From NCBI GenBank assembly GCA_015063445.1, contig SVUD01000018.1, positions 1 to 36,335 of the forward strand: a stretch of 36,335 nucleotides of DNA, given 5' to 3'. Under the pieces are notes generated by a model, which saw only the letters and a program-made list of their open reading frames with translations, had not been told where the DNA came from and made no database searches. The first letter of the stretch is position 1, and every line of letters starts with the position of its first letter. Of this stretch, positions 7,767 to 16,159 are shown piece after piece. The DNA is from Oscillospiraceae bacterium. Its GTDB lineage: Bacteria; Bacillota_A; Clostridia; Oscillospirales; CAG-272. The position numbers were made by a program, and so were the translations under genes.

Positions 7767-9386
7767 ATGAGTTTAGATGCTCGTAATCTGATTGTAAACA
7801 ATATAAAGTTAGCAACTGACGCCTCTTTTGAAGAGGCGTTTTCAGTTGCTGAGTCCAGACTTAAAAAGTCTGCGATACAATTTAAAGATCCCGTATATTC
7901 TGTTTATCGCAGAAGCATTGATGCGAGAAAAAGAGACGATATAAAATTCGTGTATTCGGTTTTAGTGCGCGCTAAATTCAGCGCATTATCGCAAAGCAAG
8001 CTTGAAAAAGCGGGAGCTACCGAGGACAAAGCCTCTATGCCTGCCGTGGAGCTTGGTGACGAGCCATTGACCGAGCGTCCCGTTATAGTCGGCTCGGGGC
8101 CGTGCGGTCTCTTCTGCGCATTGCTTCTTGCCGAAAACGGTTACCGTCCTATAGTTCTTGAGCGCGGCGGAAACGTTGCCGAGAGAATGGAAGAAATAGA
8201 AAAATTCAAGAAAACACGTGTCTTGAATACGGAAACTAATATACAATTTGGAGCGGGTGGAGCCGGCACGTTTTCTGACGGTAAGCTGATAACCCGTATA
8301 AACGACGGTATGTCATCTTACGTATTGCAAAGATTTGTAGAGTTCGGAGCGCCCGAGGAGATTCTTTATCTCGCGAAGCCTCATATAGGAACGGACGTTC
8401 TTTGCACCGTCATTGACAATATGATAGCAAGACTTATGAGTCTTGGCGCAGAGGTCAGATTCCACACGAGATTTACAGATGCGGATTTTTCGTCTCGCAA
8501 AATAAAAGAGATTACCACCGATAGCGGTAAAATACCCGTAGGAGCGTTGGTTCTCGCTCTCGGGCACAGCTCAAGAGATACTTACGAAACATTGATTTCC
8601 AATGGGGTATCCGTAGAGGCTAAGAATTTTTCCGTGGGAATGAGAATAGAGCATCTTGCATCACTAATTGACGAGGGAATGTACGGAAAGAGTGCGGGTG
8701 ACCCGAATCTCGGACACGCCGAATATGCTCTTTCACATAATACAAAGGAACGAGGGGTATATACGTTCTGTATGTGTCCCGGAGGCGAGGTAGTGGCTGC
8801 GGCAAGTGAATGCGGCGGCGTAGTTGTAAACGGAATGAGCGCTCATAAGCGAGACGGAAAAAATTCGAACAGCGCCGTAGTTTGCTCTATTTTTAAGGAG
8901 GATTACGGAAACGATCCCAGAGCCGCTATAGAGTTCCAAAGAAAAATAGAGAGAGCAGCCTTCAATGCCGGCGGCGGTGATTATTCCGCCCCGATAATAA
9001 CCTTTGGAGATTTTGCGGAGGGAAAGCTTTCCAAAATGCCCTCAGAGGTTATGCCTACTTATATGAATGGTAAGGGTGTAAGGCTTGCGGAGCCGAAAAG
9101 CTATCTCCCGGAATTTGTTTGCAGTGCGATTAAAAACGCAATTTTTGACTTTGATAAAAAGATACGCGGCTTTGCTGATAAAAGCGCGATTCTTACGGGA
9201 GCGGAAACAAGAACGAGCGCACCGCTCCGTATACTCAGAAATAACGAAACGTACACAGCGCTCGGTTTTGAAAATCTTTACCCTGCGGGCGAGGGTGCGG
9301 GATATGCGGGCGGAATAACAAGCGCCGCTATCGACGGAATACGCACTGCGCTTGCCATAATGAAAAAATACAAAAAAATGGATTAA
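7767..9386 (+). CDS. FAD-dependent dehydrogenase, COG2509-like
   Basis: This is a probable flavoprotein oxidoreductase of unknown substrate. A family-typical N-terminal region of about 100 residues precedes a Rossmann dinucleotide-binding motif, VIVGSGPCGLFCALLLAENG (GxGxxG at 109-114), ending in an acidic residue that would bind the FAD ribose (VLERGG). NIQFGAGGAGTFSDGKL and the C-terminal GENLYPAGEGAGYAGGI-like block (here ENLYPAGEGAGYAGGITSAA) are typical of this group of bacterial FAD-dependent dehydrogenases. At 539 residues it is full length. GGAGG at 7758-7762 fixes the ATG. It lies 76 nt after cdaA with no clear terminator between, so the two may be co-transcribed. No functional link is visible. 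Confidence 0.85.
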   Translation: MSLDARNLIVNNIKLATDASFEEAFSVAESRLKKSAIQFKDPVYSVYRRSIDARKRDDIKFVYSVLVRAKFSALSQSKLEKAGATEDKASMPAVELGDEPLTERPVIVGSGPCGLFCALLLAENGYRPIVLERGGNVAERMEEIEKFKKTRVLNTETNIQFGAGGAGTFSDGKLITRINDGMSSYVLQRFVEFGAPEEILYLAKPHIGTDVLCTVIDNMIARLMSLGAEVRFHTRFTDADFSSRKIKEITTDSGKIPVGALVLALGHSSRDTYETLISNGVSVEAKNFSVGMRIEHLASLIDEGMYGKSAGDPNLGHAEYALSHNTKERGVYTFCMCPGGEVVAAASECGGVVVNGMSAHKRDGKNSNSAVVCSIFKEDYGNDPRAAIEFQRKIERAAFNAGGGDYSAPIITFGDFAEGKLSKMPSEVMPTYMNGKGVRLAEPKSYLPEFVCSAIKNAIFDFDKKIRGFADKSAILTGAETRTSAPLRILRNNETYTALGFENLYPAGEGAGYAGGITSAAIDGIRTALAIMKKYKKMD

Positions 9387-9455
9387 TCATAATCCAAAGC
9401 TAATACATCGTTCGTTTTATCTAAATAAAGATAATAATCGGTTTGAATTTGACGG

Positions 9456-9599
9456 GATCGAGATGTTAAAGCTGAGATTGCTTTTCGATCTGACAGTCCT
9501 TAAGCTGTAATAGCTGCCGTATAGTCGGGTGAAATTAAGACCGATTTGGCAGCGCAGCCTGAATTTGCAAAAAAATATAGGAGAGGGTATTAACCCGAC
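9456..9599 (+). promoter_or_regulatory. Structured leader RNA upstream of recJ (candidate switch)
   Basis: The 227-nt gap before recJ has several nested helices. GATCGA (9456-9461) pairs with TCGATC (9485-9490) around AAGC/GCTT (9469-9472 with 9480-9483). ACAG (9493-9496) pairs with CTGT (9505-9508). GCTGCC (9513-9518) pairs with GGCAGC (9548-9553). The last hairpin holds GTCGGGT (9524-9530), which can pair over 7 bp with ACCCGAC (9593-9599) just after AGGAGAGGG (9579-9587). The same ACCC can instead fold back on GGGT (9585-9588) in the purine-rich site. No known riboswitch consensus was recognised. A regulatory role is inference. Confidence 0.4.
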
Positions 9600-9613
9600 C
9601 AAACCAAACATAA

Positions 9614-11809
9614 ATGAACAAAATTATTCAGAAAACAAAGGAGAAGAAGTGGATAATTAAAAACGCCATTACGGAAGAAAGCTCTAAAAAAGCTCGTGAA
9701 ATATCCGAAGCTTTAGGCATAAATCCGATAATAGCCAATCTTCTTCACGCCAGAGGCTACGAAAGCGTTGACTCTGCAAAAAAATTCATATATATGGAAT
9801 CGGAGGTTCTTACCGATCCGTATAAAATGGCTGATATGAGACCCGCGGTAGAAAGAATTTTAACCGCTATCAAGAGCGGTGAAAAAATCACCATATACGG
9901 CGATTACGACGTTGATGGAGTCACCTCAGTATGCACCTTGTATCTCTATCTTAAGTCGCACGGCGCTAATGTGGACTACTATATTCCAAACCGAATAGGC
10001 GAGGGATACGGAGTTTCGGTATCTGCGATCGAAACCTTAGCGGCAAAGGGAACAAAGCTCATAATAACCGTTGATACGGGTATCACAGCTGACGCCGAGG
10101 TTGAATTCGCAAAGACTATCGGCGTTGAATTCGTAGTAACGGATCACCACGAGTGCCGCCAGGTTTTGCCCTCGGCATGCGCTGTGGTAAATCCTCACCG
10201 TCCCGACTGTCCTTCTCGCTTCAAGGAGCTGGCAGGCGTGGGAGTAGTATTCAAGCTTCTTTGCGCATGCGAGGAAAAATTCAGCGGTAAGGGAAGCGCC
10301 GAGGCAGCATTATCTATCGTTTCAGAGTATGGAGATCTTGTCGCTATAGGTACTATTGCGGACGTTATGCCTATCAAGGAGGAAAACCGTCTTATCGTAA
10401 GCTACGGTCTTTCTATGATAGAAAAAGCTCCGAGACTCGGAGTGGCGGCGCTGATTGATGCGTCCTCGGGTAAAAACGAGCTGCAAAGAAGCGCAAATAA
10501 GAGAAAAAGCACAAAAATAACATCGGGATATATAGGATACACTCTTGCGCCGAGAATAAACGCCGCGGGAAGAATAAGATCCGCCGCGATTGCCGTAGAG
10601 CTTTTCCTTGCCGAAAAGTATGAGGACGCCTACGCAATTGCGATTGAGCTTTGCGAAGCAAATAAGGAGCGTCAGAACGAGGAAAACCGAATTATTGAGG
10701 AAGCGTACAGAATGATCGAAAAGAACGGATACGATAAAATGCCCGTGATCGTTCTTGACGCTGATGAGTGGCATCACGGAGTAATAGGAATAGTATCCTC
10801 GCGCATAACCGAAAAATATTCTAAGCCTTCGATTCTGATTTCATTCGAGGGCAATGACGCAAATGTCCCAAAAGAAGAGGCTATTGGCAAGGGCTCCGGC
10901 AGAAGCATCAAGGGAATGAATCTCGTGGATGCGCTTTGCTTCTGTAAGGATGAGCTTGTAAAATTCGGCGGTCATGAGCTTGCCGCGGGATTATCGGTTA
11001 CAAGAGCGAAGCTTGATGAATTCAGAGCGAAAATCAATGACTATGCGCGCACTACGCTAAACGAAGATGATATGGTTCCGTCTATTGAGGCAGACCTTGA
11101 AATAGACTTTGATAATGCCGATATAGATCTTGCCGACGGGCTTCGTATACTTGAGCCATACGGTATTGGAAACCCTGTGCCGAGCTTTGTTGTCCGAGAT
11201 CTTACGCTTTCCGAAATATCTCCTGTCAGCGAGGGAAAGCACACGAGATTTTCGTTTATGGGAGAAAGCAAAGCCGTCGTAGGTATGTATTTCTCTTGCC
11301 GTCCCGAAACGCTTGGACTTTACGTCGGTGACAGCGTTGACGTTTTATTCAATATAGACGTAAACGAATGGAAGGGCAGAAGAAGCGTTCAATTTATAGT
11401 GAGGGATATAAAGCAGTCCGAAAAAAAGAAAAACGCTATGGAATCTGAGCAGCAGAAATTCTCTGAAATTTGGAACGGAGCGAGATTTTCACCGGAAGAT
11501 AATATACTTCCGACTCGTGATGATTTTGCCGCTGTTTACAGAATGCTCGTGGCATCTATCAGATGCGGCGCGGATACTCTTAGCGTAAGAGATATAATAT
11601 TTAGACTCTCGCAGACAAAAGAGGGCGCTGAAATAGGATACGTGAAGCTTCTTGTCATTATAAAAGTAATGCAAGAGTTAAATCTTATGGGAATAGAGGA
11701 GACCGGGAAGGAAACTTATCGGTTCAGAATGCAGTATAAATCGGGTAAAACCGAGCTTGATAAATCAAATCTGCTGAGAAGACTTCGTTCCCAGCAGAAT
11801 ATTAGCTGA
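9614..11809 (+). CDS. recJ: Single-stranded-DNA-specific exonuclease RecJ
   Basis: This is a 5'-3' single-strand DNA exonuclease that acts in RecF-type recombination and mismatch or base-excision repair. The DHH phosphoesterase core is intact: YGDYDVDGVTS, VTDHHE, RINAAGRI and WHHGVIGIV. The DHHA1 part has GSGRSIKGMNL and FGGHELAAGLSV, followed by an OB-fold and a C-terminal extension of about 150 residues (731 in total). An in-frame stop at 9611 forces the start to lie at or after 9614. The nearest purine-rich site (9579-9587) is 26 nt before that ATG, an unusually long distance. A second AAGGAG at 9638-9643 lies inside the frame without a standard start codon after it. The order recJ-relA-dtd is as in Bacillus, but apt is missing. 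Confidence 0.95.
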   Translation: MNKIIQKTKEKKWIIKNAITEESSKKAREISEALGINPIIANLLHARGYESVDSAKKFIYMESEVLTDPYKMADMRPAVERILTAIKSGEKITIYGDYDVDGVTSVCTLYLYLKSHGANVDYYIPNRIGEGYGVSVSAIETLAAKGTKLIITVDTGITADAEVEFAKTIGVEFVVTDHHECRQVLPSACAVVNPHRPDCPSRFKELAGVGVVFKLLCACEEKFSGKGSAEAALSIVSEYGDLVAIGTIADVMPIKEENRLIVSYGLSMIEKAPRLGVAALIDASSGKNELQRSANKRKSTKITSGYIGYTLAPRINAAGRIRSAAIAVELFLAEKYEDAYAIAIELCEANKERQNEENRIIEEAYRMIEKNGYDKMPVIVLDADEWHHGVIGIVSSRITEKYSKPSILISFEGNDANVPKEEAIGKGSGRSIKGMNLVDALCFCKDELVKFGGHELAAGLSVTRAKLDEFRAKINDYARTTLNEDDMVPSIEADLEIDFDNADIDLADGLRILEPYGIGNPVPSFVVRDLTLSEISPVSEGKHTRFSFMGESKAVVGMYFSCRPETLGLYVGDSVDVLFNIDVNEWKGRRSVQFIVRDIKQSEKKKNAMESEQQKFSEIWNGARFSPEDNILPTRDDFAAVYRMLVASIRCGADTLSVRDIIFRLSQTKEGAEIGYVKLLVIIKVMQELNLMGIEETGKETYRFRMQYKSGKTELDKSNLLRRLRSQQNIS

Positions 11810-11832
11810 CTTAATTAGAATGGTAAACTGAT

Positions 11833-14052
11833 ATGAACGAAGAATGGATTAAGCCGTTGCTTGACGTTATACAGAGTAACGACAGGAATTATGATTACGA
11901 TAAAATAAACCGAGCGTATGAATACGCCGCAAAGATGCACGAGGGGCAATTTCGTCAGAGCGGTGAGCCATACGTCAGCCATCCCGTTGCTGTTGCCGCT
12001 ATAGTTGCGGGACTTGGACTTGATACGGATTCTATAGTTGCGGCGCTTCTGCACGATACGGTTGAGGATTGCTCCGATAAAACAAATCTTAACGCCATTG
12101 CGACTATGTTCGGCGCTGAGGTCGCAATGCTTGTTGACGGACTCACGAAGATAATTCAGGTTCAGTTGGCAGACAAGGAAGAAGCGCATATAGAGAACAT
12201 AAGAAAAATGCTTCTCGCGATGAACAAGGACATCAGAGTTATATTTATAAAGCTCTGCGACAGACTTCATAATATGCGTACTCTTTCCGCGAAAAAAGAG
12301 GATAGGCAGAGAGCGATCGCTCTTGAAACTATGTATATTTACGCGCCTCTTGCGCACCGTCTCGGTATGCAGAGAATAAAGCAGGAGCTTGAGAATTTAA
12401 GCCTTTATTATCTTGATCCGATAGGTTATGCCGAGGTTGAAAATGAGATAAAAAAGAAATACGGAATAAGCCGCGATTTCCTTCATTACGCAAAAAAGGA
12501 GCTTTCTGATAAGCTGCTTGAAAACAATATTCACTTTACGCTCGAGGGCAGAATAAAATCGGTATACAGCCTTTATAGGAAAATGTATACCTTTAACAGA
12601 GCCTTCGAGGAAATATATGACTTTTACGCGGTAAGAGTAATAGTTGATAATGAGCTTGAATGCTATACCGCGCTTGGATTCGTGCATGAAATGTTCAAGT
12701 CCGTTCCGGGAAGATTTAAGGACTATATATCTACGCCCAAGCCAAACCTTTACCGTTCGCTTCATACAACGGTTATCGGTAAAAACGGTATTCCCTTCGA
12801 GGTGCAGATTAGAACTAAAGAGATGCACGAGGAGGCTGAATACGGTATCGCTGCGCACTGGAAATACAAATCGGGCGGAAAATCGGGCGCGAATATTGAC
12901 GAAAAGCTTCGTTGGATAGCTCAGATTCTCGAATCGGATGAGAATACTCGCGATCCGGATGAATTTATGCGCTCATTCAAGACCGACATTTTCCACGATG
13001 AAACCTTCGTGTTTACGCCTAAGGGTGACGTAATATCGTTACCGCTTGGCGCTACGACGATAGATTTTGCTTACGCTATTCACTCTGCGGTAGGTAACAA
13101 GATGATGGGCGCGAAGATTAACGGTGTAATCGTGCCGATTGATAAAGTGCCCAAAAACGGAGACATTATCGAAATAATAACCTCGCAGTCTTCAAAGGGA
13201 CCGAGCCGCGATTGGCTTAAGATAGTTAAAACGGGAGCCGCGAGAAGTAAGATCAGACAGTGGTTCAAAAAGGAAAAGCGCGCGGAAAACATCGTTGTCG
13301 GCAGAAATGAAGTCGAGAAGGAGATCAAGCGCTTCGGCAAAAGCTTCACAGATGCTGAGATAGATGAAATAATTACGAACATAGCCAAAAAGGTTGGTAT
13401 TCAGGATGCCGATGACTTCTATAATACTATAGGATTTGGCGGTCTCTCTCTTTCAAGATTCGTTCCGAAAATCAAGGAGGAGCTTGAAAAAATTTCCGCT
13501 CTCGACGAGCCTGTAGTAAAGAGTGCGGAGGATGAAATCAAAGAAGTAAAGCTTGCGTCTAAAACGAATAGACTTCGTTCTTCGGGTGGAATTATTATTG
13601 ACGGAGAGCGCGGCTGCCAGGTTAAGTTCGCGAAATGCTGTAATCCGCTTCCGGGCGATAAGATCGTCGGATTTATTACGCGAGGCTTTGGCGTATCGGT
13701 TCATAAGTCCGATTGTATCAACGTAACCAATTCAAGAAACGATGAAAACCTTTCTCGCTGGGTTAAGGCAGAGTGGGATGCGCCCACGACTCAGCTTCAC
13801 TCTCAGGAGACCTACGAGGCTATGATACAGATAGCGGTAGAGGACGGAATAGGCGTTATTGCATCTATTTCCGTGGCTCTTGCCGATATGAAGGTTTCAA
13901 TAACCTCTATTAACACACAGGTTCAAAAGGACGGAACTATACTCGTTAACCTTACGGTAGGCTGTAAAAACACGTCTCATTACGATGCTATAGTTTCGAA
14001 GCTTCGTTCTTTGAAATCGGTTGTTTCTGTTTCAAGAGGCTTTTCTCATTAA
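11833..14052 (+). CDS. relA: Bifunctional (p)ppGpp synthetase/hydrolase (RelA/SpoT, Rsh)
   Basis: This enzyme makes and degrades the stringent-response alarmone. The hydrolase HD domain is intact (SHPVAVAAI, LLHDTVEDC and KLCDRLHNMRT). The synthetase domain is also intact (GRIKSVYSLYRKM, FYAVRVIVD, YRSLHTTVIG and FEVQIRTKEMHEEAE). TGS (FTPKGDVISLPLGATTIDFAY), a zinc-finger-like block (QVKFAKCCNPLPGD) and a C-terminal ACT domain follow. Its 739 residues match full-length Rsh proteins, and both activities are expected. It follows recJ by 23 nt. The ATG at 11833 has only a weak upstream ribosome binding site. In Bacillus an apt gene normally sits between recJ and relA; here it does not. Confidence 0.97.
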   Translation: MNEEWIKPLLDVIQSNDRNYDYDKINRAYEYAAKMHEGQFRQSGEPYVSHPVAVAAIVAGLGLDTDSIVAALLHDTVEDCSDKTNLNAIATMFGAEVAMLVDGLTKIIQVQLADKEEAHIENIRKMLLAMNKDIRVIFIKLCDRLHNMRTLSAKKEDRQRAIALETMYIYAPLAHRLGMQRIKQELENLSLYYLDPIGYAEVENEIKKKYGISRDFLHYAKKELSDKLLENNIHFTLEGRIKSVYSLYRKMYTFNRAFEEIYDFYAVRVIVDNELECYTALGFVHEMFKSVPGRFKDYISTPKPNLYRSLHTTVIGKNGIPFEVQIRTKEMHEEAEYGIAAHWKYKSGGKSGANIDEKLRWIAQILESDENTRDPDEFMRSFKTDIFHDETFVFTPKGDVISLPLGATTIDFAYAIHSAVGNKMMGAKINGVIVPIDKVPKNGDIIEIITSQSSKGPSRDWLKIVKTGAARSKIRQWFKKEKRAENIVVGRNEVEKEIKRFGKSFTDAEIDEIITNIAKKVGIQDADDFYNTIGFGGLSLSRFVPKIKEELEKISALDEPVVKSAEDEIKEVKLASKTNRLRSSGGIIIDGERGCQVKFAKCCNPLPGDKIVGFITRGFGVSVHKSDCINVTNSRNDENLSRWVKAEWDAPTTQLHSQETYEAMIQIAVEDGIGVIASISVALADMKVSITSINTQVQKDGTILVNLTVGCKNTSHYDAIVSKLRSLKSVVSVSRGFSH

Positions 14053-14073
14053 ATAAAATAGGAAGTAAAAAAT

Positions 14074-14535
14074 ATGATAGCAGTACTTCAAAGAGTAAAC
14101 AGCGCCGTTGTGTATGCTGACGGTATCAAGACGGCTGATACGGGATACGGACTATATATTCTTCTCGGCGTGGAAAAGGATGATACCGAGAAGGACGCGG
14201 ATCTGCTTGCAGAGAAAATATCAAAGCTGCGTATATTTTCGGATGCTGACGGAAAGCTGAATCTTTCAGTCAAGGATATAGACGGAGAGATCAGTGTGGT
14301 TTCTAATTTTACGCTTAACGCAAATTATGCTCACGGAAACCGTCCCGACTATTTTTCGGGCGCTGCGCCGAGAGAAGCGGAAAGACTTTATGAATATTTT
14401 GTTTCAATTATGAAAAGCAAGGTCAGAAAATGCGAAAGCGGTGTCTTCGGAGCGGATATGAGAACCGAGATGTCAACAGACGGACCTGTGACTATCGTTA
14501 TGAATTCAAAGGTTTTATATACCAAAAAGAATTGA
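14074..14535 (+). CDS. dtd: D-aminoacyl-tRNA deacylase
   Basis: This enzyme proofreads by hydrolysing D-amino acids (and glycine mischarged on tRNA-Ala) from tRNA. At 153 residues it has the full family length, with the N-terminal IAVLQRVNSAVV, the catalytic-threonine motif and the C-terminal GPVTI cross-subunit motif with the Gly-cisPro pair. The catalytic motif reads SNFTL (S77-L81) where the family norm is SQFTL, so Q78 is replaced by N while T80 is kept. It starts 21 nt after relA with AGGAAG as its ribosome binding site and is part of the recJ-relA-dtd-hemZ run. The call is secure; the effect of the substitution is unknown. Confidence 0.93.
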   Translation: MIAVLQRVNSAVVYADGIKTADTGYGLYILLGVEKDDTEKDADLLAEKISKLRIFSDADGKLNLSVKDIDGEISVVSNFTLNANYAHGNRPDYFSGAAPREAERLYEYFVSIMKSKVRKCESGVFGADMRTEMSTDGPVTIVMNSKVLYTKKN

Positions 14536-14557
14536 TAAATTAAGGAAGGAAACCTAT

Positions 14558-16081
14558 ATGGTTTTAAAGATAGACGGCAATATAAACAGATATTACGTTC
14601 AAACTCTTTGTATGATATTTTTCCCGGGTGCAACCTTTGGTGAAAACGAGGAAAGCCGTGACGGTGTGCCCGAGGTCAGCGTTAACGTATATACCGACTC
14701 GGACGGAGGAGCTACCGCATACGTTACAATGAAGCTGAACGACCGTGTCTGCGACGCTACCGCAAGCGTTTCTGCTGAAGAGGATGTCGCAATAGCGACG
14801 AAGGAATCAATAGCTGTAGGAAAGGCTTTGTTTGCGGCAGGAAAGGATATGCTCGGTCATATACCGCCATGGGGTATTTTAACGGGTGTAAGACCTGCAA
14901 AAATAGCGAGCGCGCTTATACGTGAGGGTAACGGTATTACGAAGAGCAAGAGAATTCTCAGGGATGAGTATTTGCTTAATCCGCAAAAGGCGGCATTAGC
15001 CGTTTCGGTTGCTTCTCTGGAAATGAAAATTTTAAAGAAAAGTATGCCGAAGAGCTGCTCTCTTTACGTATCAATACCTTTCTGTCCCACACGTTGCTCG
15101 TATTGCAGCTTTGTTTCGTATACAACGCCGAGACTTCTTTCTCTCATAGATCCGTACGTTGATGCGCTTTGCTCGGATCTTGACGATACGTTTGATACTA
15201 TTGAAAAGCTCGGACTTTCTCTTTCCACGATTTACATAGGAGGCGGAACTCCTACGACGCTTTCGGAGACTCAGCTCAAAAAGCTTCTCTCAAAGATTTC
15301 GGAAAGAACCGATACCTCAAAGCTCTTGGAATTTACTCTTGAGGCGGGACGCCCGGATACGATAACCCCCGGAAAGCTTGATATCGCAAAGGAGTACGGT
15401 GTTACGAGAATAAGCGTAAATCCGCAAACCTTAAACGATGATATCCTCAGAGAAATAGGAAGACGTCATACCACCGAGGACTTCTTTAATGCGTACAAAA
15501 TTGCCAAGGAAAGCGGAATAAAGGACATAAACGTTGACCTTATAGCAGGACTTCCCGGAGATGATTTTAAGAATTTCTCGGAAACGGTAGATAAGATAAT
15601 AGAGCTTGATCCTACCAATATTACGGTGCATACCTTCTCGGTGAAGAAGGCATCCGATGCGCTCAAAAACAATTCAAATATATATTCTGTTTCGGGCGGA
15701 GATGCCGTTAAATGCGTATCTTATTCGCAGATCAAGACAAAGTTTGCCGGATATAAGCCTTACTATATGTACAGACAGAAAAACACTGTCGGAAATCTTG
15801 AAAACGTAGGATTCGCAAAGGAAGGCCACGAGGGACTTTATAATGTATATATGATGGAGGAAACTCAGACTATATTTGCTGTTGGAGCGGGAGCCGTAAC
15901 AAAGCTCGTCAGTGACAAGTGGGATAACGGCATGCCTAAGAATATAGAAAGAATTTTCACGCCGAAATATCCGTATGAGTATCTCAGAGAATATGATCTT
16001 CGCAAAAGCGGAAGTCCCGAGGCAAAGGAACCAGTTTCGAAGCGTATAATTGAATTTTTCTCTGAGGAAGATAAAAAATAA
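14558..16081 (+). CDS. hemZ: Coproporphyrinogen III oxidase-like radical SAM enzyme HemZ
   Basis: This is a radical SAM protein of the HemN/HemZ family. An N-terminal region of about 160 residues is followed by the iron-sulfur motif CPTRCSYC (C176, C180, C183). The SAM-binding IYIGGGTPTTL and the downstream ISVNPQTLNDDILREIGRRH, VDLIAGLPGD and YYMYRQKNTVGN blocks are all present. At 507 residues it matches HemZ proteins. Family members are annotated as oxygen-independent coproporphyrinogen dehydrogenases, but few Clostridia HemZ proteins have been tested and some HemN relatives do other chemistry. The gene follows dtd by 22 nt with AAGGAAGG as its ribosome binding site and is followed by a terminator, so it closes the operon. 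No other heme gene is in the window. Confidence 0.9.
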   Translation: MVLKIDGNINRYYVQTLCMIFFPGATFGENEESRDGVPEVSVNVYTDSDGGATAYVTMKLNDRVCDATASVSAEEDVAIATKESIAVGKALFAAGKDMLGHIPPWGILTGVRPAKIASALIREGNGITKSKRILRDEYLLNPQKAALAVSVASLEMKILKKSMPKSCSLYVSIPFCPTRCSYCSFVSYTTPRLLSLIDPYVDALCSDLDDTFDTIEKLGLSLSTIYIGGGTPTTLSETQLKKLLSKISERTDTSKLLEFTLEAGRPDTITPGKLDIAKEYGVTRISVNPQTLNDDILREIGRRHTTEDFFNAYKIAKESGIKDINVDLIAGLPGDDFKNFSETVDKIIELDPTNITVHTFSVKKASDALKNNSNIYSVSGGDAVKCVSYSQIKTKFAGYKPYYMYRQKNTVGNLENVGFAKEGHEGLYNVYMMEETQTIFAVGAGAVTKLVSDKWDNGMPKNIERIFTPKYPYEYLREYDLRKSGSPEAKEPVSKRIIEFFSEEDKK

Positions 16082-16112
16082 TACATATTCAAGTAAAACC
16101 GAATAAATAAAA

Positions 16113-16150
16113 GGACTTGCTAATAAATTTTAGTAAGTCTTTTTATTTTG
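16113..16150 (+). terminator. Rho-independent terminator after hemZ
   Basis: GACTTGCTAA (16114-16123) pairs with TTAGTAAGTC (16130-16139), with one G-T pair, and is followed by TTTTTATTTT (16140-16149). It ends the recJ-relA-dtd-hemZ transcript. The ribosome binding site of the next gene (16150-16154) begins at the end of the T-run. Confidence 0.85.
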
Positions 16151-16159
16151 AGGTAAATA

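Noticed and set aside
9417..9611. Minus-strand 64-codon frame in the recJ leader
   Set aside because: It has no ribosome binding site and low-complexity composition, and it overlaps the stem-forming segments. The structured-RNA reading explains the region better.
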